From contig JAAUSC010000002.1 of the NCBI GenBank assembly GCA_012031965.1, forward strand, positions 23,766 to 87,765: DNA of 64,000 bases. Direction: 5' to 3'. The stretch is from Scytonema sp. RU_4_4. GTDB lineage: Bacteria > Cyanobacteriota > Cyanobacteriia > Cyanobacteriales > Nostocaceae. Position numbers and translations under genes: made by a program. Below the pieces are notes generated by a model. It saw only the letters and a list, made by a program, of their open reading frames with translations, searched no databases and was not told the origin of the DNA. This document shows positions 47,417 to 56,775 of the stretch, piece after piece (positions within the stretch are counted from its first letter, which is position 1; each line of letters begins with the position of its first letter).

Positions 47417-48928
47417 CTATCCTAAAAACAACTTGTATGCTGGATTCTGGCTTTCATCCCAATACTGGTAACCAAGCGTATCGAGAAATGCTTGCCATTG
47501 CTCCATCTCGTGGGGAGGTACCTGCATCCCCACGACAATCCGCCCATAGTCTGCTCCGTTGTTGCGGTAGTGAAAGAGGCTGATATTCCAGTCGAGACTC
47601 ATGGAATTGACAAACTTCATCAATGCACCAGGACGTTCAGGAAACTCAAAACGGTAGAGCAACTCATTGTCAGCAAGGTGAGAGTGTCCACCAACCATAT
47701 GCCGTAAATGCAATTTCGTTAGTTCATCATCGGTTAAGTCAATGGTTTTGAACCCATGAGTTTCAAAGGTTTCAACCATCTTTGCCGCATCAGCACGGTT
47801 TTGAATTTGCACTCCCACAAAAATATGTGCCTCTTTTTCACCGGCAATGCGATAGTTAAACTCAGTCAGATTGCGTTTGCCAATACATTCACAAAACTTG
47901 CGAAGACTACCCCGTTCTTCAGGAATCGCGACAGCAAAAATGGCTTCGCGGCGTTCACCTAACTCTGCTCGTTCGGCAACAAAGCGGAGGCGATCAAAGT
48001 TCATGTTAGCACCGCAAGCAACGGCAATTAACGTTTCTCCCTGGATTTGTTCTCGTTCGACGTAGGCTTTTGCAGCGGCGATCGCCAATGCACCCGCTGG
48101 TTCCATAATCGAGCGTGTATCCTCAAACACGTCTTTAATCGCAGCACAAGTGTCATCTGTATCAACTAAAATAATGTCATCCACATATTCCTGACACAGA
48201 CGGAAGGTTTCTTCTCCTACTTCCCGCACCGCTACCCCATCAGCAAATAAGCCTACTTGAGGCAAGCGTACCCGCTTCCCTGCTTTCAGCGATTGATGCA
48301 TGGCATCCGCATCCACTGGCTCAACGCCAATAATTTTAATTTCGGGACGCAACCGTTTCACATATGCTGCAATCCCAGAAATCAATCCACCACCGCCAAT
48401 CGCGACAAAAATAGCGTGGATCGGTTGCTGATATTGTCGGAGAATTTCCATCCCGATTGTTCCCTGTCCCGCAATCACATACGGATCATCAAAGGGATGA
48501 ATAAAAGTCATACCTTTTTCTGCCTCTAGTTGACGGGCTAAGGCATAGGCATCATCATAGGTGTCCCCATGCAACACAACCTCGCCCCCACGGGCTTTGA
48601 CTGCATCTATCTTCACCTGAGGTGTCGTCACCGGCATCACAATAATAGCTCGTGTTCCAATCCGACGGGCACCGAGAGCAACACCCTGAGCATGGTTTCC
48701 AGCAGACGCAGCAATGACACCCTGTGCCAGCAAATCTGGCGGTAGTTGCGCCATCTTGTTATAAGCACCCCGCAGCTTGAAAGAAAAGACTGACTGCATA
48801 TCTTCCCGCTTGAGTAGGAGTTTATTATTCAGTCGTGCAGATAGATTCGGAGCGTACTCCAGGGGTGTTTCCTGGGCAACATCGTACACGCGGGCAGTCA
48901 GTATTTGTACAAGGTAGTCGCAAAGCAT
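47417..48928 (-). CDS. ilvA: Threonine ammonia-lyase, biosynthetic
   Basis: A 503-aa IlvA, the first enzyme of isoleucine synthesis (threonine to 2-oxobutanoate). The PLP lysine is in KREDMQSVFSFKLRGAYNKM (about residue 55). The catalytic fold includes GVIAASAGNHAQGVALGARR and IFVAIGGGGLISGIAAYVKR. Two ACT-like regulatory domains follow (residues about 325-400 and 415-503, the second starting YRFEFPERPGALMKFVNSM), so isoleucine feedback inhibition is expected. ATG 48928 replaces a TTG nine bases earlier. It is transcribed alone. Confidence 0.95.
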   Translation of the reverse strand: MLCDYLVQILTARVYDVAQETPLEYAPNLSARLNNKLLLKREDMQSVFSFKLRGAYNKMAQLPPDLLAQGVIAASAGNHAQGVALGARRIGTRAIIVMPVTTPQVKIDAVKARGGEVVLHGDTYDDAYALARQLEAEKGMTFIHPFDDPYVIAGQGTIGMEILRQYQQPIHAIFVAIGGGGLISGIAAYVKRLRPEIKIIGVEPVDADAMHQSLKAGKRVRLPQVGLFADGVAVREVGEETFRLCQEYVDDIILVDTDDTCAAIKDVFEDTRSIMEPAGALAIAAAKAYVEREQIQGETLIAVACGANMNFDRLRFVAERAELGERREAIFAVAIPEERGSLRKFCECIGKRNLTEFNYRIAGEKEAHIFVGVQIQNRADAAKMVETFETHGFKTIDLTDDELTKLHLRHMVGGHSHLADNELLYRFEFPERPGALMKFVNSMSLDWNISLFHYRNNGADYGRIVVGMQVPPHEMEQWQAFLDTLGYQYWDESQNPAYKLFLG

Positions 48929-49065
48929 GGGCGTCAACAGGTTGGTAAATGCCAGATGGATGATAATTTTACGATAGTTGCGGTCTACTTTACGCTTAAA
49001 TTAGTCAACATGATCCTCGCTACGCTCCAAACTATAAAATATTCAGCTTGTTCGGGAGCATCCCA

Positions 49066-49401
49066 ATGGATACCCTAGACAGCTATCGGCAGATTACTGA
49101 AAAAATTCTCTCTGAATATGCTGCTGTTCCTTACGCTTACGGCGAGATTCAAACCGAAGTCGTCTTTGATCGCAAGAACGACCGATATTTGCTGATGAAT
49201 GTGGGATGGGATGGCGATCGCCGAGTTCACGGTTGTATTATTCACATCGACATTATCAACAACAAACTCTGGATTCAGCGGGATGGTACTGAACACGGTA
49301 TTGCCAAAGATTTGACAGAAGCTGGAATCCCCGAGAACCACATTGTCTTAGGATTTCGAGAGCCTGAACTTAGGCAGTATACGGGATATGCTGTGGCGTA
49401 G
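49066..49401 (+). CDS. xisI: XisI family protein, no XisH partner in the window
   Basis: A 111-aa XisI: start MDTLDSYRQITEKILSEYAA, then TEVVFDRKNDRYLLMNVGWD, RVHGCIIHIDIINNKLWIQRDGTE (in two parts) and the end GFREPELRQYTGYAVA. XisI and XisH control excision of the fdxN element in heterocyst-forming cyanobacteria, though most homologues are of unknown function and may form addiction-like pairs. XisH normally precedes XisI directly; here the upstream 137 bases hold no such gene. GGGAG at 49054-49058 supports ATG 49066. Confidence 0.88.
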   Translation: MDTLDSYRQITEKILSEYAAVPYAYGEIQTEVVFDRKNDRYLLMNVGWDGDRRVHGCIIHIDIINNKLWIQRDGTEHGIAKDLTEAGIPENHIVLGFREPELRQYTGYAVA

Positions 49402-49520
49402 GTTTGATGTATCAGGTTGTTGAGGAGAAGTCCTTGTTGGAGATAGGCAGGGAAAGGGGCGATAGCTTCGCTGCTGCGCGGAGCGCAGATCGCATTTTGA
49501 GGCATCTCAGTATTTCAAAA

Positions 49521-50477
49521 TTATGTCGGATACTTTACCGTAGGAAGATGGCAACCAACATAGCCAACAATTATCTTTCCTGGTTTTTCTGGAAAGAAAT
49601 GAATTCTCCAATTACATATTCTCAATTTGACGTGCCGCTCGAACAGACGTTGTTTACCATCGAGACAACGAAAAGTTCTTTCTCTACCATATTTATTTAG
49701 AGTTGCTTCACTCTCTCCCGACTCCTCAATTGGATATCCTTCTACATTAAACAACCCAGTACTCCAGTTTTTGCAACAATTCTGAAGCTCAAACAACGCT
49801 TTGACAACAGGTTGTAGTTCTAATTGTCTAGCACGAATACTTTGCAATTGCTTACTGACGTTATCACAAAATTCTATGTTCGGAAATAACTCTTCTCTAC
49901 GTTTCCAGAGTTCTAACCCGTCTTTAACTCCTGTACGGATACGTATTTGAATCCAATTAGTGTGTTCCTGTATATGCTTGCTACGACTGGCATGGATTAT
50001 TTCTATAATTGCTTCTATTACGTCTCCATTTTCATCCAGTTGTTTGAAATACATTTGTAGACGGCTACAATCCCAACATTGCTGTGAAGCTAAACTGAGC
50101 GCTAGTGTCTCTAACAGATAAGCAATACCAAGTCCGCTTGCTGGAATTCCTTGGTGTGTGAATTCAGATAAACTAACTGCATCTTCAAGTTTCGGATCTG
50201 AAACATCTGCTAAAAATGGGGCTTTAGTTATCAGAGTTATAAAGAAACGACGAGCCTCTCTATCCACAGCATTATCGTTGCGCCAACGGGCTACAGGATA
50301 CTCAGAAGCTAGAATAGTAGACTGAAAGTCAGTGTGAGTACGAATAACTTTTTTTATACCGTGACTTGTTGCTGTGCGTACTGTATTAATTAATTCTGAC
50401 ATCAATTTTCTTGCTGTAGGAATATCTGCTGCAGGGGTCTGCAAAGATAGTTCATTTAACACCATCTCCAAATCCAT
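49521..50477 (-). CDS. Third gene of DUF262-DUF3696 operon, RelE/HigB-like C-terminal end
   Basis: A 318-aa protein I do not recognise over its length. The first 250 residues are mostly helical and polar (MDLEMVLNELSLQTPA; then IIEIIHASRSKHIQEHTNWI). The last 50 residues look like a RelE-type RNase core: FERHVKLRICNWRIHFFP then GKIIVGYVGCHLPTVKYP, with the K-R-H pattern and the GYVGxHL ending seen in phage-derived RelE-like proteins. It follows the DUF3696 ATPase gene by 4 bases. An RNA-cleaving effector controlled by the other two proteins is the inference. Confidence 0.6.
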   Translation of the reverse strand: MDLEMVLNELSLQTPAADIPTARKLMSELINTVRTATSHGIKKVIRTHTDFQSTILASEYPVARWRNDNAVDREARRFFITLITKAPFLADVSDPKLEDAVSLSEFTHQGIPASGLGIAYLLETLALSLASQQCWDCSRLQMYFKQLDENGDVIEAIIEIIHASRSKHIQEHTNWIQIRIRTGVKDGLELWKRREELFPNIEFCDNVSKQLQSIRARQLELQPVVKALFELQNCCKNWSTGLFNVEGYPIEESGESEATLNKYGRERTFRCLDGKQRLFERHVKLRICNWRIHFFPEKPGKIIVGYVGCHLPTVKYPT

Positions 50478-50481
50478 TTTT

Positions 50482-51594
50482 TTATTCTCCCGCAGGTTCT
50501 AATAAAGCCTCCAAACTCTTATCCCACTCATCAAAGAAGCCATCTGGCCATTGATCAATTCGTCCGTTTCTATCAATATGTGGTGATATGACTTCAGTAA
50601 AAGCTAATCCATCTTTCTCTTGTCGCTGTAAATAATGCAACTGGACATCTTTAGGATTAAGCTTACCGCTATGAACAGCAAGACGAATTCCATTTAAAAC
50701 ATGGTCACTATGAGTTTCTATCACCACCTGAACACCACAACTAGCTGCAAACGCCAACAACTCACCCATTTTGGCTTGTCCTTTAGGATGGAGATGGGCT
50801 TCTGGATTTTCGATTAGGATAAGTGTACCTGGTTCTGATGCGAGTACTGCCACAATAATTGGTAAGGTGTAGCTAATTCCAAACCCAACATTAGTGGCTC
50901 GATATGGATTGCTGTCTCCATAGGAGTATTGAAAACTCATCAAATCAACGTCCGGTTTTGGAGTGATATTGAGACGTGTACCTGGGCTGACTTCTCCTAT
51001 CCATGCTTCCACTTGGTTGCTCAGATTCCACGACTTTGCTTTTGGATGGCTCAAATTACCATTGGGAATATCTTTATCTCTATAAATACCAAGGAAGTGT
51101 GCAGTGTATTCACCCATAGTGCCAATTTGCCCCAGTCTTCGTACTTGATAATCTGACATTTCATTAAATGGTCTAGGTCCCATACGTTCTGCGTGAAGGT
51201 AGTGGAACTTATTGCTAAAAAGACTTGATTTATAAATCTCTTGAGCAACGGGTGATGAAGCAAGATTTAATACATCCACCTCTCGGTCGTAGTTGAAACG
51301 CCATATTCCTTTGAAGCCATTTTCCCAAACAAGATCAAAACCGATTGGATCTTCTTTACCTGCTCCCTCGAAAAGAGCATCTTGAGCCGTACCAATACGA
51401 ACTAATTCACCATTCAGCGCCAAGCCTATATTTGGTAATAAGCCCTGTTGATAAGATTGACGCAGGAGCAATAGCGATTGCAGCACTGAAGATTTACCTG
51501 TGCTATTGAGACCAGAAAGTAGGGTTAGCGGTCTAAATTCAAGGAACTGATTTTCAAAAGGTTTGAAATTTATCAAGCGAAGCGAACGAATCAT
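50482..51594 (-). CDS. DUF3696 domain-containing AAA ATPase (OLD/SMC-like)
   Basis: A 370-aa ATPase. Walker A is in LTLLSGLNSTGKSSVLQSLLL (two parts, about residues 24-44) within the typical N-terminal IRSLRLINFKPFENQFLEF. The ABC-like signature and Walker B are in LILIENPEAHLHPKGQAKMG, with a His-switch VVIETHSDHVLNGIRLA. The C-terminal INRNGRIDQWPDGFFDEWDK-like block (HIDRNGRIDQWPDGFFDEWD) is the DUF3696 mark. The start ATG overlaps the DUF262 stop as ATGA. Such ATPases trigger nucleases or toxins in several antiphage systems. Confidence 0.9.
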   Translation of the reverse strand: MIRSLRLINFKPFENQFLEFRPLTLLSGLNSTGKSSVLQSLLLLRQSYQQGLLPNIGLALNGELVRIGTAQDALFEGAGKEDPIGFDLVWENGFKGIWRFNYDREVDVLNLASSPVAQEIYKSSLFSNKFHYLHAERMGPRPFNEMSDYQVRRLGQIGTMGEYTAHFLGIYRDKDIPNGNLSHPKAKSWNLSNQVEAWIGEVSPGTRLNITPKPDVDLMSFQYSYGDSNPYRATNVGFGISYTLPIIVAVLASEPGTLILIENPEAHLHPKGQAKMGELLAFAASCGVQVVIETHSDHVLNGIRLAVHSGKLNPKDVQLHYLQRQEKDGLAFTEVISPHIDRNGRIDQWPDGFFDEWDKSLEALLEPAGE

Positions 51595-52730
51595 GACAGC
51601 ACGTCCTGAATGATTTTTTCAATGGTACGAAATCGATATTCAACCTTGTTCGCAGCCTGAGAGATAGATGCTAAAAATTCTTTATCATTATCTACGTAAC
51701 TGATAAATTTATCAATTAATTCTTGCTTACGGTTTTTCAAGGTCTTAATATCTTCATCGTTTAGCTGACTTAAATTTACTGACCAAACTTCAAATAATGA
51801 TTTATTAACAGGATATTTTTTTTTATTTTTATTGGAAATTTTGCGAAAAGCATTTTGCCCAAAAATCTCCCAAGTTGTCATCATTGCCTTTTTGAATTCT
51901 TTATCGATATTTATTAATTCTACTTGCGAAAGATTATTGATTTTAGATAAAGCTTTGCTTAAAAAGGAATCTCTCGTATCTTCTTTATAATCTTTGTAAG
52001 AGGTAAGCGTAAATGCTAAGAAACCAAGTACAAATTCCCGGTCATCCATACGCTTTTTTTTCGAGTCGCTAAGATTAATCACCTTCCGAAATTCTTTAGA
52101 CTCCGCCAGATTACGCAAAAACATGCTTGCTACCTTACCAGGGTTTAGAGCATGGCGTAATTCTTGAGGCGAAAGAGGTACACCTCCTGTATTAATCCTT
52201 TTAAAAATGTTATATTTTACTTCAACAGGTGTGCCTTTTTCAATTAAATAGACTGTAACCTGAGTTTCTAAGATGCGACGCTGGTATCTACGCTCAAGTT
52301 CATCATAGGTTTTGTCCTTAAGCTCATTATTAAGATACTCTAGTCCACTTAGCTTTAGCGTCTTATCATTGACAAATTGCTTGAGAGCAGATAGCCTTTG
52401 TAGTCCATCTACGACTAACCATTCATCCTCATTTGTGGCATCTATATAGAAGGCTGGTAATGGAATGCGAATGAGGATAGATTCAATCAGTCGGCTTTTA
52501 GCATCATTATTCCATATACCTGCTTGACGCTGAAAATCAGGTGCTAAGTTAAGTACTTCCTCATCAATTCTTCTCAGTAATTGTTCAATGGTTGGTTCTC
52601 GTGTAACAATATTAATTTTCTCAGGATCATACCGGAAAGCTACTTTTTCGTATTGCTCTTCATCATTCTCTTCTTCGTCTAAATTTTCTTCGTCAGGTAA
52701 TTCTACATTGTAGTTTTTCAAATCTGTCAT
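51591..52730 (-). CDS. DUF262 domain-containing protein (ParB/GmrS-like)
   Basis: A 379-aa protein with the DUF262 core: LNLAPDFQRQAGIWNNDAKS, RLIESILIRIPLPAFYI, and WLVVDGLQRLSALKQFV (a variant of the DGQQR nucleotide motif), then IFKRINTGGVPLSPQELRH. The N-terminus is very acidic (DEEENDEEQYEK), perhaps mimicking nucleic acid. It lacks the HNH domain of GmrD-type fusions, so it may need its partner proteins for activity. First gene of the DUF262-DUF3696-RelE-like operon. ATG 52730. Confidence 0.88.
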   Translation of the reverse strand: MTDLKNYNVELPDEENLDEEENDEEQYEKVAFRYDPEKINIVTREPTIEQLLRRIDEEVLNLAPDFQRQAGIWNNDAKSRLIESILIRIPLPAFYIDATNEDEWLVVDGLQRLSALKQFVNDKTLKLSGLEYLNNELKDKTYDELERRYQRRILETQVTVYLIEKGTPVEVKYNIFKRINTGGVPLSPQELRHALNPGKVASMFLRNLAESKEFRKVINLSDSKKKRMDDREFVLGFLAFTLTSYKDYKEDTRDSFLSKALSKINNLSQVELINIDKEFKKAMMTTWEIFGQNAFRKISNKNKKKYPVNKSLFEVWSVNLSQLNDEDIKTLKNRKQELIDKFISYVDNDKEFLASISQAANKVEYRFRTIEKIIQDVLS

Positions 52731-52854
52731 GGCGCATACTCCTTGTCGCTAACACCCATTCAAGCCTTACTCTTCTCTTTATGCTTATTGATAATAAGTC
52801 AGCAAATAGCGTTTGATTGAAGAATGTATTTTGATCGTACTGTTTCCCCAAGCT

Positions 52855-52886
52855 GTAAAGACGCGAAATCTCGCTCGCGTCTCTAC
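52855..52886. repeat. Dispersed GTAGAGACGCGA-type hairpin
   Basis: GTAAAGACGCGA and TCGCGTCTCTAC form an 11-of-12 stem around AATCTCGC. Related copies are visible at about 7890-7925 and 12592-12620. Non-coding cyanobacterial repeat. Confidence 0.6.
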
Positions 52887-52925
52887 AAAGCGTCTACTCC
52901 AGCTTAGACTATTATTTGTTCACTA

Positions 52926-53843
52926 CTATTTGTTCACTACCCCAACTCCAGCCATATCCAAAATTGGCACAATCAAATCTTCACGCTTGACCGCCATCAT
53001 ATGCACACCCTGACACAATTGACGTGCGATTTGGACTTGTTCAGCAGCAATTTTCATTCCTTCCTCAAGCGGATCTTTTGCCTGCGCTAACCTATCAATT
53101 ATGTGCTCAGGAATATTCACACCAGGAACACACCGATTGATAAACTGAGCATTTTTTGCTGATTTCAACAGAAAAATTCCTGCCAAAATCGGCTTACGAC
53201 ACCCAGCAGCAATTGTGTCCATAAACTTTTCTAGCCGCTCAAAATCTGTAATCAATTGACTTTGAAAAAACTGCGCTCCCGCTTTTAATTTGCGCTCAAA
53301 CCGACTTTGCAAACCAGACCAACTGGCACATTGCGGATCGACTGCTGCACCTGGAAATAAATCTAGCGCACCATCAGTCAGAGGTTTTTCGTTGTAGTCA
53401 ACGCCTTGATTGAGTTTGTCAATCAGTTGCAGCAAGCGCACTGCTTCTAAGTCAAACACGCCCTTAGCGTCGGGATGGTCGCCTGCTTTCACAGGGTCGC
53501 CAGTCAAAGCTAAGATGTTATGAATACCCAAAGCATGAGCGCCCATGAGGTCGGCTTGTAAACCAATACGGTTGCGATCGCGACAAGCAATCTGACAAAT
53601 TGGCTCTATGCCATTTTGCACCAAAATTGCTGATGCCACTACCGGACACATCCGTAATACTGCGCGGCTACCATCAGTAATATTGACGGCATGAACCCTC
53701 CCCTTAAGAGTCGCCGCCATTGTTATCATGTGTTCTGGATTACCGCCTTTAGGTGGTGTCACTTCAGCGGTAATCAGGAATTGACCAGTTGTCGCAGCTG
53801 TACGGAAAGAAGTTAAAGCAGTTGGACTTATGGTATCCAGCAT
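52926..53843 (-). CDS. Methylenetetrahydrofolate reductase family protein
   Basis: A 305-aa flavoprotein-like barrel resembling MetF. Landmarks are FLITAEVTPPKGGNPEHM (folate-site Glu), VNITDGSRAVLRMCPVVA, QIACRDRNRIGLQADLMGAH and NILALTGDPVKAGDHPDAK. It reduces methylenetetrahydrofolate to methyl-THF for methionine synthesis in the classic family, although cyanobacterial members lack the NADPH-domain details and may use ferredoxin. ATG 53843 is chosen over 53885, where extra residues (CYSCTQRQKW) look unrelated. Transcribed leftward next to trpS. Confidence 0.88.
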   Translation of the reverse strand: MLDTISPTALTSFRTAATTGQFLITAEVTPPKGGNPEHMITMAATLKGRVHAVNITDGSRAVLRMCPVVASAILVQNGIEPICQIACRDRNRIGLQADLMGAHALGIHNILALTGDPVKAGDHPDAKGVFDLEAVRLLQLIDKLNQGVDYNEKPLTDGALDLFPGAAVDPQCASWSGLQSRFERKLKAGAQFFQSQLITDFERLEKFMDTIAAGCRKPILAGIFLLKSAKNAQFINRCVPGVNIPEHIIDRLAQAKDPLEEGMKIAAEQVQIARQLCQGVHMMAVKREDLIVPILDMAGVGVVNK

Positions 53844-53905
53844 AACTAATGACCATTTCTGTCTTTGGGTACAGCTATAACACAAGATAACCTCATGAGA
53901 AAAGC

Positions 53906-54915
53906 TTATAGCGGCATAGAGTAACCCATAGCAGCTTTGACTTGATTGAGAGTTTGGTTGGCGATCGCCTCTGCTTTTTGCTTTCCATCCCGCAACACAG
54001 ACTCTAGATAACCTTTGTCGTTCATCACCGCCTGATATTTTTCTTGGATGGGTTTGAGTGCTTCAATTGTCGTATCCGTTAACAAAGGTTTAAATTGACC
54101 CCAGCCCATATCCTGACACTCAACCACAACCTCTTCCTTCGTTTTGCCAGAAAGCAGCAAATACAGAGTTAATAAATTGTTACTTTCTGGACGTTCTGGA
54201 TTGTCAAACTCCAAACCGCGAACGGGATCAGTTTTGCAGCGCTTAATCTTTTTGCAATCTCATCAGGTGAATCTAGCAAATTAATCCGACTCAACTCAGA
54301 CGGATCAGACTTCGACATTTTCTTCGTACCGTCTGTTAAACTCATCACTCTTGCACCTTCTTTACGAATCAAAGGTTCTGGTAACTTCAGCACTGGCTGA
54401 TTCGGTTTGGCAAATTGGTGATTAAACCTGTTGACAATATCCCGTGTCAGTTCCAAGTGTTGCTTTTGGTCCTCACCCACTGGTACTTTATCCGTTTGGT
54501 AAAGCAGAATATCAGATGCCATCAAGACTGGGTAGTCCAATAAACCGACACCAACATTTTCTCCCTGCTTGAGAGCCTTCTCCTTAAACTGAATCATATC
54601 TTGGAGCCAGTTGAGGGGTGTAATGCAGTTGAGCAACCAAGTGAGTTCACTATGAGCACAAACGTGAGATTGTATAAAAATAGTGGAGCAATTCAAATCA
54701 ATGCCGCATGCAAGATAAAGAGCTGCGATCGCGTGGGTATCATTTGCCAACGTTTCAGGTTTATGCGGTACAGTAATCGCGTGTAAATCCACTACACAAA
54801 AGAAATTATCGAACTGGCTTTGGATTTCTACCCAGTTGCGAATAGCGCCCAAGTAGTTGCCCAAATGTAAATTGCCAGTTGGTTGAACTCCAGAAAAAAT
54901 TCGTTGCCTGCCCAT
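53906..54915 (-). pseudogene. trpS: Tryptophan--tRNA ligase, split by a single-base frameshift
   Basis: The repaired protein is about 336 aa, the usual TrpRS size. The N-terminal part has RIFSGVQPTGNLHLGNYLGA (HIGH-type motif HLGN) and TDGTKKMSKSDPSELSRINL (KMSKS). The C-terminal part contains GLEFDNPERPESNNLL and ends VKAAMGYSMPL. The break is at the T5 run 54249-54253 (A5 on the coding strand); adding one base gives DEIAKKIKRCKTDPVRGLEF, a perfect family sequence. Because this enzyme is normally essential, the break is more likely a missing base in the assembly than a real mutation, unless a second trpS exists. ATG 54915 fits the family start. Confidence 0.93.
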
Positions 54916-55191
54916 AAACGTTCGATATAGTATTTTTAAATCCGACAATAGCGGGAATACAATTGATTTTCTTAGTTTGACATTTCTTTACATTTCACGC
55001 AAAGATGGGTGGCAAATTTTGTAGAGCATAAGCTGTTGTTTTACAAGTCACTTAGCCTATGACATGCGTTACTATAATTGCGTTTTATAACTTTTTCGTT
55101 ACAAAAATCGATAAAACTTAAGTTCTCTTGAGAGAAAGTGCCAGTAACCTTGAAATTAGTTAATTTTTTGACATTCCGGGGTGTGTGCTTT

Positions 55192-56775
55192 ATGAAAGCT
55201 TTACTACTCTGGCCCATAATGCCCAATTCCTTCTGGTCTTACCAGGAAACACTTGATTTGGCAGGTTTACGTGCAACCAATCCCCCATTGGGTTTAATTA
55301 CAGTGGCAGCAATGTTGCCTACTGATTGGGAAATCCGTTTGGTTGACCGTAATGTCCGTCTGGAGAGTGATGACGACTGGGCGTGGTGCGATTTGGTAAT
55401 CATCTCTGCGATGATTATCCAGAAAAAAGATTTTTGGGAGTTGATTCAAAAAGGAGTTGCGTTAGGGAAAAAAGTTGCAGTCGGTGGTCCTTTTCCTACA
55501 TCGGTACCGGAATTTGCCTTAGAAGCAGGAGTACACTATCTCATTTTAGATGAGGGGGAATGTACCATTCCCATGTTTTTGGAAGCTTTGGCACGAGGTG
55601 AAGAACAAGGAATTTTCCGCTCACCAGAAAAACCTGATGTGACTCAGACACCAATAGCCCGTTTCGATTTGCTAGATCTAGATGCGTATCTGGCAATTAC
55701 CGTTCAGTTCTCGCGTGGCTGTCCGTTCCAGTGTGAGTTTTGCGACATCATCAATTTGTATGGACGCAAACCGCGCACAAAAACGCCAGAGCAAATGTTG
55801 GCTGAGTTAGAAGTCTTGTATCAAATGGGCTGGCGGCGATTGATATTTATCGTGGACGACAACTTCATTGGTAACAAGCGCAATGCCAAAGTTTTCCTAC
55901 GCGCTTTGATTCCCTGGATGAAAGAGCGCAACTACCCGTTTATTCTTCTAACAGAAGCATCCTTAAATCTGGCAGAGGATGAAGAGTTAATAGACCTGAT
56001 GGTGCAAGCTGGCTTCACAATGGTGTTTATGGGCATTGAAACACCAGATGTGGAAAGCCTACAAATCATCCATAAAGAACAAAACACACGTCAGTCCCTG
56101 ATGGAATCGTGTCATAAAATTACTCGTGCCGGATTACAGATTATGTCTGGCTTTATCATAGGGTTTGATGGCGAGAAGTCTGGGGCTGGGCAACGCATTC
56201 AAGACTTTGTAGAGGAAACTGGTATTCCTCAGGCTCATCTGAGTTTGCTACAAGCATTGCATAATACCGCTATGTGGAATCGCCTTAAGCAGGAAGGGCG
56301 GTTGTTAGAAGAGTTAGGCAACTACTTTACTTTCCAGAAATCCCTAATCAACTTCATGCCGACTCGTCCAATGGAAGAAATTGTGACGGAGTATATCAAG
56401 GCTTTCTGGAATATGTATGAGCCAATGCCCTATCTCGAGCGTACCTTCCGCCACTTCAGTATGATGGAGGGCAAGCGTCCTAGTCAAAAACGACCTTTTG
56501 GTTGGCATGAATTGAGGTTATTCTCAACAGTTTGCTGGCGACAAGGTTTTGTTCGCTCAACACGTTTTCGCTTCTGGTGGCAAATGCTGAGAATGGCACT
56601 CCAGCAACCGCATTTATTTTATGACTACTTTGTTGCTTTAGGTATCGGCGAACATTTCTTCACCTTCCGTCATGAGGTGAAGACACAACTAGAAGCACAA
56701 CTGGAAGCTTGGAAGCAACACAAGCAAGAACAACAAAAGGAGGAAGTAAATCTTCAGTTGTCACCTGTTAGTTGA
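55192..56775 (+). CDS. B12-binding domain radical SAM protein
   Basis: A 527-aa enzyme with an N-terminal cobalamin-binding domain (MKALLLWPIMPNSFWSYQET, then ADLNVRLESDDDWAW-type and VGGPFPTSVPEFAL) and a radical SAM domain around residue 175 with the cluster motif RGCPFQCEFCD (C-x3-C-x2-C). A C-terminal DUF4070-like region (including MLRMALQQPHLFYDYFVAL) follows. Relatives methylate unactivated carbons, for example in hopanoids or secondary metabolites; the substrate here is unknown. The start is ATG 55192; an in-frame GTG at 55138 precedes it. The gene diverges from trpS. Confidence 0.9.
   Translation: MKALLLWPIMPNSFWSYQETLDLAGLRATNPPLGLITVAAMLPTDWEIRLVDRNVRLESDDDWAWCDLVIISAMIIQKKDFWELIQKGVALGKKVAVGGPFPTSVPEFALEAGVHYLILDEGECTIPMFLEALARGEEQGIFRSPEKPDVTQTPIARFDLLDLDAYLAITVQFSRGCPFQCEFCDIINLYGRKPRTKTPEQMLAELEVLYQMGWRRLIFIVDDNFIGNKRNAKVFLRALIPWMKERNYPFILLTEASLNLAEDEELIDLMVQAGFTMVFMGIETPDVESLQIIHKEQNTRQSLMESCHKITRAGLQIMSGFIIGFDGEKSGAGQRIQDFVEETGIPQAHLSLLQALHNTAMWNRLKQEGRLLEELGNYFTFQKSLINFMPTRPMEEIVTEYIKAFWNMYEPMPYLERTFRHFSMMEGKRPSQKRPFGWHELRLFSTVCWRQGFVRSTRFRFWWQMLRMALQQPHLFYDYFVALGIGEHFFTFRHEVKTQLEAQLEAWKQHKQEQQKEEVNLQLSPVS

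Noticed and set aside
49521..52730. Reading the three-gene operon as a PARIS system
   Set aside because: PARIS pairs an AAA ATPase with a TOPRIM/DUF4435 protein. Here the partners are DUF262 and a RelE-like protein, so the name does not fit.
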